A DNA stretch of 64,000 nt, from contig RQOL01000466.1 of the NCBI GenBank assembly GCA_013076295.1, positions 5,313,080-5,377,079 on the forward strand, in the 5' to 3' direction. The DNA is from Sanderia malayensis. Its lineage: Eukaryota; Cnidaria; Scyphozoa; Semaeostomeae; Pelagiidae. Below, piece by piece: positions 55,123 through 64,000 of this stretch (its first letter is position 1; each line of letters starts with the position of its first letter). The translations under genes and the position numbers were made by a program. Below the pieces are notes generated by a model. The model had not been told where the DNA came from, ran no database searches, and saw only the letters and a program-made list of their open reading frames with translations.

Positions 55123-56931
55123 TTTGCCTGAAATAAAAAGAAAGTTATTTTCATTAAAACAATTTATATTGTTTACTTTTCTGTTTACAAAGAGATGTAA
55201 ATAGCAGGAATATTTTAATAATATTTGATGATGAAGCATCAACAAAATCCAGCTGATTTTGCCTAAAATATTTTTAAAATTCAAACAAATTATCCGGCCG
55301 CAAATTTCTACCTGCTTTTACGCTTGTCTGAATCAATATTATGGTCGAAAATCATAATAACCATCACCATAATATCATGATGATGATAATAAAAAATAAT
55401 AATTACGATTTATTACGATAGATCCAAACGATTAAAGTACTTCTCATGATAGAGAAAATCATTATAATTTTAATAAACTGCGTATTTTAATCCTTGCTGA
55501 GATTTTAAACTTATAACTTATAATGACAACAATTCTTACCTCTGAAAACAAGCAAATGAACATTTCAGAATGCGGCCTAGTCAATCCTCCTCAAAACACG
55601 AAGTTGATACAGCTACATCTCTTGTCAAGCGATAATATAAACATTGCGGCATTACCATTTCATTAGATTAAATCATTATTTTAATTCAGGGTCACAATTT
55701 TCTGCTGAAATGAACTGATAAATGTAGTTTTCATATGATCAATGCAGAAGAATTTGCGGCCCATTACGCTTTTCCGGGGCGATGACATTAGCTCATTCCA
55801 TTCCAGTCAAGAAGACCCCTTGACTTGATCTGTGTTCACCTAGTGACATCACAAATAAAAACACAAACCATTGTAAAAAAACATTGTCTGAAACATAATT
55901 ATATTTGTCTCAACGCGTGTTCAGAAAACCACTAATTAGACTCTTTGTAACCCTAAAGTCAATGGTCGATACATGACAACCAGGGGTTTACGTACTATGA
56001 ACCCCTAGATGTCAAGTAAGGGGTTCACGAAAAGCGGTTCACGTCCTTTTTAAATTGAAAGTGCTTTACAAGAAAGCAGTTCCCAGCTTGTCAAGGAGTT
56101 TAGAAAGTTCAGTATACAGCTGGATTTTTGAAACCGAACAACATTGAACAATTTAGATACTCCAAATTTTCAGGAGAAATTGTCGTGGAAATGTCAAGAA
56201 TTCTGAGCAACATTCAGATGACATTCCTTAGCAGACTATTTTAACACTCCTTTGTTTTCATTCATTCTTTCTTGCGCTTTTCTTTCTACACTCTTTTTAC
56301 ACTATGTCGCATTGCATCTCTCGTTTTTAATTGTTTTGTAAGTTTTATCGTTAGAGCAAACCTTCTATTGCCTTGTGTTTGTTCCTATACAGAAAGCGCA
56401 AAATACTTAATGTTATATGATTATGAGATATCTCTATCAAAATACCTAGTATACTAAAAATGTTGATCATAGCATAACATTAATGTAAATCATATCATTT
56501 CTGCCAATGAAAATGTTTGATAACGTAAAGCTTATTGCTGAGAAGGTGTTGAGGGAGCTTTAGTACTGAAGTTCGGAAATCGCTAAAAAAAGTTTGAACA
56601 CTGCTCTGAAATTGGAAAGTCAGGTCAGGCAACTGAGAATAAGGAAAAAAAAGCCAAGCGTGGGATTAACAGTCAAAACTTTGCCATGAGAACGAATATA
56701 CAACATCCAGCTCACACAGTGGAAAATTCATTGAAAAACATTATTTGCATCAAGCTTTGACGAAAAGAAAAAAATTTATATCCTCATGGGCAGATGTCAA
56801 GGCAAAAAATAGAAATTTTATCAAAGAAATTGCAAAAAGCATGTGTTAGCAGCAAGAATAAGCCATCATAGCATTGTAAGTCCAGGATATCTTGACTTCC
56901 TACACAAATATGCCTTTTGAATATAAAAGAC
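55123..56931. other. Divergent region between C2-domain gene and secreted peptide gene
   Basis: It contains the likely non-coding first exon of the C2 gene (around 55541-55620) and AT-rich ATAATGATGATAATAA runs. No coding exon was recognised. A decayed GTACTGAAGTTCGGAAATCG motif at about 56562 matches one at 52550. Confidence 0.4.
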
Positions 56932-56939
56932 ACAGTAAT
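56932..56939 (+). promoter_or_regulatory. TATA box of the secreted peptide gene
   Basis: TATAAAAG lies about 260 bp before the ATG. A possible 5' UTR intron (donor GTTTGT near 56992, acceptor TTTTCAG near 57081) would explain the distance. Confidence 0.45.
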
Positions 56940-57189
56940 TATAGTCATCAGCTGCCACCAATCTTCAAAAAGCAAATCAAAGCAAGTGAAAGGTTTGTTG
57001 TAAATTTAAACTAGTAAGTTTTAAAAAAGCTTCTGTTCCCTTTAGTTCTTATTTAAAAGTTATCATCTTAACTACTTTTCAGATTTCATACTAGAAATTT
57101 AATGTGAAAACAATATAGAATGTACCAACACAGCGTTTTATTTTCATTGAAGATCACGTTCAAGAAGGTTGAATTCTGTTAATAAAGGA

Positions 57190-57486
57190 ATGGCTATGAT
57201 GAATAAAAAGTGCTTCCTTGCAGCCATCTTGGTCGCGGCAGTTATGGCATCCCTGATGGCCTCTCCAATTTCGGCATATCGCTTCCACCAGGCAAGAAAT
57301 TTGAAAGAGAATGCAGAACAGAGAGATGGACTGCATCCAAGTTGTTCCTGGTGTGCAGTACAATACCGTAGTTGCATTTTAATTGCCATGCAGCATCCAA
57401 GAGAAGACGAAATCTGCGAATATGCAAAGATTTTTTGTTTTGAGAGTTATTGCAGCCCGGTCAAGAATGCTGCTGGCACTAAATAG
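57190..57486 (+). CDS. Small secreted cysteine-rich peptide precursor
   Basis: A 98-residue frame starts at the first ATG (57190). The first 29 residues form a strong signal peptide (NKKCFLAAILVAAVMASLMA), with a likely cut after SPISA. The mature part of about 69 residues has six cysteines spaced C-x2-C-x6-C-x13-C-x6-C-x4-C, suggesting three disulfides. No known peptide family was recognised, and the role could be hormonal, defensive or structural. A TATA box upstream and the clean signal peptide support a real gene; the minus-strand frames here are shadows. It has no coding introns. Confidence 0.75.
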   Translation: MAMMNKKCFLAAILVAAVMASLMASPISAYRFHQARNLKENAEQRDGLHPSCSWCAVQYRSCILIAMQHPREDEICEYAKIFCFESYCSPVKNAAGTK

Positions 57487-57776
57487 TATAGATGAATATA
57501 ACTGTTGCCTACTTCTTATCAGCTATTAATGGTATTATTATATTATATTATGCTCAACATAAATTGTTAATTAAAAAAGATAACAAGAAAAGTCAGTTCA
57601 ACTTCGAGACGTGTTTCTGGGCAAAAAATTATATCTTCACTTTTTAGCATGCTGCACTACCACCTACCTTTACAATCCTGCAGGAACAAGGCCTAGCCAA
57701 AATCTGCATTGCGAATTCAATTTGTTGAATTTTAAGTTTTGTGAAATAATTTGAGTGAAAAATAATGCCTTGGAGG

Positions 57777-57784
57777 TATATAAG
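57777..57784 (+). promoter_or_regulatory. Possible TATA box of EXD2
   Basis: TATATAAG lies 39 bp before the ATG at 57816, which favours that ATG over the in-frame ATG at 57765. Confidence 0.4.
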
Positions 57785-57815
57785 GAGGGCGCTCGTGTTG
57801 TGTCAAAGGATTTTA

Positions 57816-60800
57816 ATGAGCGAAAGACACATTGAGCAAAGCATTTTCACAATTCTTGTCTTAATTACTGATGCAATTGGCTGTGGCCTAGGCCTATTGA
57901 AAAAGCAGTCATGCAAAGGCGACAGAAAGAAAACATTAAAGTGCCCCTACGGCTTTTTTTTTTATTTGTGAATTCAATAAAACTCGGTACGCTGACTTCA
58001 GATCTGAAAATAATTTTTAAATCAGACGCGTAGTTCACGAGTTATAACGCGTGGAAGTGTCGATGTTTCGTCATTTTCGCCATTTTCCTTGTCTCACTTT
58101 TAGGACTGGGTCGATCCCACTATGACATCATAGTGGGAGCCCCATTTCTTTCCGTACTGAAGCAACAAATATGACGTCGCTTTTCTCTCATACTATGGAC
58201 TCGATTTTTGTTTTTTTGACTTTGATGATTAGAAACAGGTCGGCGCATTATGGCATTTGAGTTTGAAAGGCTTGCGATGAGTTTGCAGCTGTGGGGAGGA
58301 ATTCTAAAATTCCCATGTAGTGGCTGCTCAGTGTGCTCAGTGGCGGCGGGCGTAGGCCGTGCAATGTTAAAACAGTACGGGATTTCATTTCAAAAATTCA
58401 ATCAATAGGATCAAAAACATGATCACAGATAATTGACAGGACCTGAAAATTGTTAGATTTATATGAGAAACTGACTGGGTAAATATGCCATATCGATGTG
58501 CTTAAATACACTGGATAAATCAAGATTTGTAGAGCTTCACAGGATTCAGCTTTATCAGGCCGATCGCCCTGAAGCTATAACGAGAAGGAAATGGATAGAT
58601 TTCATCAATTCGCAACGACGGACGAAATTCTAAACTTCGCAGTTAGAAAATGCTAACATGCAACCATCAATTTTGGTGCAGTAACGAAATTCATGTTTAG
58701 TAATAAGGAATTGTGTTGCACATTTTCTACACTTGCTGTATCTAATGAAAATCGAATCGTTTCAAGTTTCTTCAACCACAAAGGTTGACCGACACGGATG
58801 GATATGGCCATGGCCTAAATCATATTACGTATAGAATTTTGATACACTTTTACACTGGGCTTCCAAAAGTATTGCAACGCCTGATAAAAAATGGCGTCTA
58901 GAAGTGGCCCTAGGCCTGAGCAAGGAAATTTACATAAAAATATATAAATACCAAACGGGTTTCAATAGCGAATTTCTTTAGCAGAAATATACTCAGAATT
59001 TCATAAATTTTCAAATAAAAACATAATTTAAATTATATCTTATTGTTTTGCAATAATATTAAAAGAAAACTGCGAAGAGGTCCCTTAAAAAATGTTTGCG
59101 AAAATTTATCGAAGTAGAATAATTAAAACGTCAATAATTATAATTTCTTTCACTTAAAGCCACGCAAATTCTCTCTCATTTAAAAGAGAATGCTTTAAAA
59201 CTTTGAAAAATGTAAAGATTTGTCATGTAACTGTCTTGACCTTTATAATTTTCAGTTTCAGTCTTTGTTTACCACTTGGAAAGCGCATGTTTTGTTTTTC
59301 AAATTTCAGAGTGGGTTTTAAAAAATAAAATTTTTGTTAACTTCAGAAAGTATGAAGCCCTTGAAAATTACATCAAATTATAGTATTTGAAACAAATTAT
59401 AGGAATATCCATGTCGGATTTTTTGTATTGCGCTTAACCTTCCTTTTTTTATTCTGGAAAAAAATTACGGAAAAATAGGTTTTGTCAAATCAAATTCCTA
59501 AAATGATAAACAAAGACTGAAACTGAAAATTACAAAGGTCAAGACAGTTACATGACAAATCTTTACATTTTTCAAAATTTTAAAACATTCTCTTTTAAAT
59601 GAGAGAGAATTTGCGTGGCTTTGAGTGAAAGAAATTATAATTATTGGCGTTTTAATTTCTCCACTTCGATAAATTTTCGTGAACATTTTTTAAGGGACCT
59701 CTTTGCAGTTTTCTTTAAATATTATTATAAAACAATATGACATAGCTTAAATTATGTTGTCACTTTAAAATTTATGAAATTCTGAGTATATTTCTGCTAA
59801 AGAAATTCGCTACAAACCCGTTTGGTATTTATATATTTTTATGTAAATTTTCTTGTTTAGGCCTCGGGCCACTTTTAGACGCCATTTTTTATCAGGCGTT
59901 GCAATACTTTTGGAACCCCAGTGTACTTCATCAGATACACAACAGAAACATGATAGTTCAGATCCAGTTAATTGCCCAGAAAGTTCTCTGTCAGCATTTC
60001 TTTTCTCGCTCACATTTCTTTCATAGCTTTCAGCGAAAGAGTTCTCAGCCAAATAGGGTCAAATGCATCAGGTTCTCCTTCATCGGTATCACTATCATCG
60101 GTCTACACAATCTATCCTATCCCTTCGCCATCTTCGCATTCCTCGGCACTGCAATCCCTACTGTCATGAACTACTATCCGACTAAGAATGTTTAATTTAT
60201 GGAAACTTCTATTCAATTCTGATCACCAAAATTGCACAAATACCCACGAATACAGAATACACATAACGAGACAAGACAAAGCGCAAACAACATTATCTAT
60301 TATACTCAATGTAGGCCTACGCCCGCCGCCACTGACTACAGGGTTCCCACTATGATGTCATAGTGGGATCGACCCAGTCCTAAAAGTGAGACACGAAAGT
60401 GTGAACGCAATCTCTCGTAACTCAACAATTACTCATCAGATCAAAAAAATATAAACGGTATCAGAATCAGCGCATTCGATTCTATACTTTTAGCTAATAA
60501 AAAAAAAAGCCGTAGGGGCACTTTAAATAATAGCACTAAAACTGCAATTTCAACAGAGGTGTGTAATTTTCTCCGAAGAGCGTTTCATAAAATCCCAGTT
60601 TATGTACTTGGAGAAGAAGAAATCACCAACAGGGTGATATTAGAGAAAATACTAAAGCAGAATCGTGAAGTGAAATTTCTTGGATTTGATTGTGAATGGG
60701 TTAATGACGGATCATCAGATGACCCAGCGAAGGAGCCGCATCCAGTAGCACTTTTGCAGCTATGCACATTAGATGATTGTTTATTAATAAAAATATGCGA

Positions 60801-62759
60801 TCTGAGCACGCGTATTCCAAATGCTTTGAAAAATGTTTTAGAAGATCGAAGTATCTTGAAATTTGGTGTTGGAGTTGATGAAGATTGCAAGAGATTGCGA
60901 TCACTTGGTATCAATATTTGTGGAACTGTGGATATTAGATTCATTGTACAACGATGCCAATTTAAGAGAGATGTCATAAAACACCCTGAAAGGTACAATA
61001 TAGCTCTACATATACCAAAAACGTATATTAAACCCCCCTTGTGGCTTATTTAAATTTTTACTTTCCAGGGAGGGGCTCAATAAATTTCTCGAATAAACAT
61101 CAGAAGATAACAACATTGTGATTGATTAAAACATAAGCTTTCATGTTTTAATCAATCACAATTTAAAAAACATGGCAGTTTTAATAGAAAGAAACAGGAC
61201 TTAATTCTGTTTTCCAAAAGGGGAGCTTAATAGAGTTTTTATAGTAAGATGTAGTGCAGTGTGATTGGCCAGCCATCTTGTCCCATGGAAACTCATTCAT
61301 TTGACTTTTCTAGGATCAATGGTCTGAGTTTGAAGTCATTAGCATCAAGCATTCTTGGCATTGAAATGGAGAAGTCATTCAGAATAAGATGCAGCAATTG
61401 GCAGGCTAAGGAACTCTCAGACAAACAAATTTCATATGCAACAAATGATGCAATAATTGGATTGCAGATTTTCCTTGCATTATCCATGCAGAAAATGCAC
61501 TCAAAACAAATCATGCATTTACAACAGTTTTGCAAGAAGAAATCAGATCAGATTGATGGAGAGAAATTACTCCTTATGTCGTTCCTATCTGGAAGGGTAT
61601 TTGAGTTTGATCAATCTATGTTGAGCATTGGCAGCTGGGATATCTGGAATGGATTTTCTGATTATTGCGTGCTAAATAAAGAGATTTCAGATTTGGGCTC
61701 CTCGCTGTGTCGAGGTGTCACAGATTTGGCTTTCAAGAATAAAAATAAACCATTTATCACCACCAATAAACCACAAAAATCCTCAAGTGAAAGTTGTTTG
61801 AGTACAATGAAAGCAAAGACAATACCAGTGCGAAGAACACCATTGTATCACAATTGTTTGCTCATGGCTCCTGATGGAACTGTTCTATGCACATGTGACA
61901 AGAAGAAAGCCCAATGGTACGTCACCAGGGAAATCGGTATGTATATTTCTCATTTCAATTTCAATTGGAAATGTCAAATTCATTTGTGGATTGGATTGTG
62001 GGCTTGCATGCTTATCTGATGCTTATCTGAAACCAACAATGATATGACATGTTAATCTGTTTCAATATGTTGATTTCCACTACAGGTCATGTTGTTAAAG
62101 AAGATCCATTTACAGTACAGTTGAAATTTGACCCATCTGGTCGACCATTCGTTGACAGGGATTATTATACGACTGAGAAAGAGAACAGATGTGTTGTTTG
62201 TGGAAAAACTGATGAATATGTGAAGAAAATGGTTGTACCACGTGATTATCGGAGACACTTTCCATCACATCTCAAAGATCATTTGTCCCACGATTGTCTT
62301 TTGTTGTGTGTTCTTTGTCACAAAATATCAGAGGTCCACGATTTGCAGTTGAAGAGAAAAATTGCCCAAGATTTTAGTGTGCCTTTGAATACTTGCCGAC
62401 ATGCAGATGATCCGGCGTTGAAACGGGTCAGATCCGCTGCGAAGGCGCTCTTTCATTCGTCCAATCAAATTCCAGAAGAGAGAAGGAGAAAACTGGAGTT
62501 GAGCATAAAAGAATTCACAGGAAATGAAACTATGGATGATGTGAATTTGAAGGAATTGTCAGAGATAGGTACGACGAGAGAAAATGACTATTTTCAGGGC
62601 TCACACGGAGAAAGAGTTGTTCAACAGCTCATTAAAGATGATAAAGTTAAAGATTTCATCAAAATGTGGAGGGAACATTTCCTTTCGAACATGAGACCGA
62701 AATTCCTTCCAAAACTATGGTCCAGTGATCATAACTTGGCAAAGTTTGATCAAAAATAG
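57816..62759 (+). CDS. EXD2: EXD2 3'-5' exonuclease, first coding exon split by a transposon
   Basis: EXD2 is a DEDDy-family 3'-5' exonuclease anchored by an N-terminal helix and linked to mitochondrial and DNA-break functions. Exons 60527-60992, 61314-61936 and 62086-62759 carry the conserved protein: the exonuclease signature FLGFDCEW, KFGVGVDEDCKRL, NGLSLKSLA, RCSNWQAKELS and ISYATNDA (Tyr and Asp of motif III). Then come the EXD2-specific LYHNCLLMAPDGTVLCTCD, a CVVCGK...CVLCHK metal-binding region and a C-terminal helix set. The missing start is at 57816-57939, which encodes MSERHIEQSI, a hydrophobic helix and a basic segment, as expected for EXD2. The two parts are in the same frame across a duplicated TTAA once the 2,583-bp insertion is ignored; the sum is then 628 codons, near the human 621. 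With the insertion the frame is interrupted, so this allele is probably disrupted or restarted. Confidence 0.88.
57940..60522. mobile_element. TTAA-flanked non-autonomous element inside EXD2 exon 1
   Basis: The ends are AGTGCCCCTACGGCTTTTTT and its complement, with TTAA directly outside both (57936-57939, 60523-60526). Further inverted matches inside both ends include GACTGGGTCGATCCCACTAT and GTGGCGGCGGGCGTAGGC. No intact transposase is present. A TTAA target and short ends are typical of piggyBac-type elements. A second element, at 58853-59923, is nested in it. Confidence 0.85.
58853..59923. mobile_element. Tc1/mariner-type foldback element nested in the TTAA element
   Basis: The ends are CACTGGGCTTCCAAAAGTAT and CACTGGGGTTCCAAAAGTAT (complement), flanked by TA. 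The inverted arms are about 420 bp long each (to about 59275 and from about 59500), around a unique centre of about 225 bp. It has no transposase frame. The CAGTG...CCAAAAGTATTGC end is the Tc1 type. Confidence 0.82.
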
Positions 62760-62797
62760 ACCGCTTTATTTTATTGACTAACAAAAGCATAGCTGAC

Positions 62798-62849
62798 ACG
62801 AATGGTTCTTAATATTCTGATTTCTATCGAAATATTAAGAACCATTCGT
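62798..62849. repeat. Perfect hairpin after EXD2
   Basis: ACGAATGGTTCTTAATATT pairs with AATATTAAGAACCATTCGT across a 14-base loop. It starts 39 bp after the EXD2 stop codon, so it could lie in the 3' UTR of EXD2. Confidence 0.8.
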
Positions 62850-62891
62850 ATCATTTGCAGTCATTGTCGTTAATCGTTGATTTAAAATTGG

Positions 62892-63043
62892 TTAAAGAGA
62901 AGCAGTGTTCGGTTGTGAGATAACTTTACGAAGTTTTGAGCATTTACCATCATTTAATGCAACGTCGATTTTCCCTTTTAATTTGTCCTGCATTTTCAAT
63001 CTGGTTATTTCTCTTGCAATTAAATCTTCTTCGCTTTCGCACA
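62892..63043 (-). CDS. Terminal exon of an unidentified minus-strand gene
   Basis: After a good acceptor (TTTTCTAG at about 63044-63051) an open frame of 50 codons ends in TAA at 62892. It reads ESEEDLIAREITRLKMQDKL and on, a charged, helical, coiled-coil-like C-terminus ending VISQPNTASL. It is convergent with EXD2 (132 bp between stops). The upstream exons were not found with confidence and may lie beyond the window. The family is not recognised. Confidence 0.4.
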
Positions 63044-64000
63044 CTAGAAAATCAAATACATCAATTTATATTACAAGAAAACTCAAAACGATTACAATGC
63101 CATGAGTAAAATGCGAATTGCGATATTTGTTTGCATAAACCAAAAGGCGGTATGGTCATTAGTAAATATGGATAAGCAATGCTTGGGTCAGAAAACGTGT
63201 CATGTGTGTAAGAGCATAGTTGACAGAACAAAAACTATTTATTCTTGTAAATATGTTTGTGCGTGTCTGTTCACTGATTGTTTTAATAAAAATAGAAGTT
63301 CATCATGTTATGAACAGTGGTGGTGGTTATGAGTGCGACGTTTCGGGAACAGATTATAAGAAAAGTATCTCTCAAAACGTCACAACGCACACATAAACAT
63401 TCTTGTTCATGAAGTAAAAAACCTTTTTCTTGTTAAGACAGTATATTCTATTGACTAAGGCGAGCATACTCGATGCCCAGTTCAAGTAGGTCATATGCAA
63501 AATTTTATGGCAACAACAGATTTCGAGATAAACAATTTTTTGTCTTGTCGAGTACAAATAATAAAAGAATACTGGCGCGAGAGAAATCAGCGGAGAGAAA
63601 TTGCAATTTCAACGTGAAGAAAAGTACATACAATTCATCATGAAAATAAGCGGGACGCTAACAAATAACAAATTGCAGCATGCTAACAGATTCTTCAAAT
63701 AATTAATGAAGTAGACGAAAAACTAAACGCCTACAAGTTTTCTCCCACAGCAAATAACAATCAAACACTGAGAAGAAGTGAAGGATTAAAGTATTTAGAC
63801 TCAATCTCGGATGTTTTCAATCATTTCATGCTTAATAGATAAACACAGCTTGTCATTATCATCTGCTGGCATTAAAGTTTAATTTTCATCATCAACAGAA
63901 GTAAAAACATGTTTTTCTTTCAGAAAATTCGAAGGAGAACGAATGAATGGGAGGACGATAATATACGAACAAATGAATGAATGAAGCATATATGAAAACA
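63044..64000. other. Right-edge region
   Basis: Probably intron of the unidentified minus-strand gene. A plus-strand frame at 63102-63332 has a Cys-rich stretch (TCHVCKS, YSCKYVCAC, DCF) that could be a decayed transposon zinc-binding tail. A pair of inverted ACGTTTCGGG/AACGTCACAACGC-like motifs lies at about 63330-63395. No other feature was supported. Confidence 0.3.

Noticed and set aside
60559..60992. EXD2 starting at the in-frame GTG at 60559
   Set aside because: GTG is not a normal nuclear start. The frame continues upstream through the TTAA to a proper ATG and membrane helix once the insertion is ignored.
1..64000. CRISPR arrays, operons, riboswitches or bacterial genes
   Set aside because: The window is eukaryotic throughout, with spliced genes; the tandem repeats lack spacer structure.

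Overview
This window is AT-rich nuclear DNA from an invertebrate animal. The genes have many short GT-AG introns and clear animal orthologues: MED1, TTF2, ABITRAM, EXD2 and a polypeptide GalNAc-transferase. Animal-type BCCT (betaine/choline/carnitine) transporters and very varied transposable elements point to a marine invertebrate. I cannot separate cnidarian from tunicate or another phylum by reading alone. Exon models were built by hand from splice sites and reading-frame continuity. In every multi-exon model of a recognised gene the summed exon length is divisible by three.

Layout. 1-7.0 kb: a COA3-like fragment (-) diverges from a complete nine-exon GALNT (+). 7.1-15.5 kb: ABITRAM (-), an easily missed gene of small exons, ends 128 bp from GALNT and shares a 193-bp divergent promoter region with the 22-exon MED1 (+). 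15.5-25.2 kb: a palindromic minisatellite, then TTF2 (-, 22 exons, 987 aa), convergent with MED1. 25.2-28.5 kb: a 3.26-kb foldback element that starts 37 bp upstream of the TTF2 ATG. 29.9-43.2 kb: a tandem pair of BCCT transporter genes (-), each 739 aa with identical exon lengths; their introns and spacer hold MITE-like elements, a tRNA-derived SINE and a Mutator-like element. 44.05-50.05 kb: an apparently intact 6,005-bp DNA transposon with perfect terminal repeats and a TTA duplication, carrying a 1,139-aa putative DDE transposase and a divergently transcribed SAM-domain protein. 52.9-55.1 kb: a single-pass membrane C2-domain protein (-). 57.2 kb: a small secreted six-cysteine peptide (+). 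57.8-62.8 kb: EXD2 (+), whose first coding exon is split by a 2.58-kb TTAA-flanked element that itself holds a TA-flanked foldback element. At the right edge lies an unidentified minus-strand terminal exon.

The housekeeping genes (glycosylation, Mediator, transcription termination, nuclease) are unrelated in function and do not form an operon. The main features are tight head-to-head and tail-to-tail packing of the left-hand genes, one recent transporter duplication, and heavy mobile-element traffic that in two places (TTF2 5' region, EXD2 exon 1) directly touches host genes.
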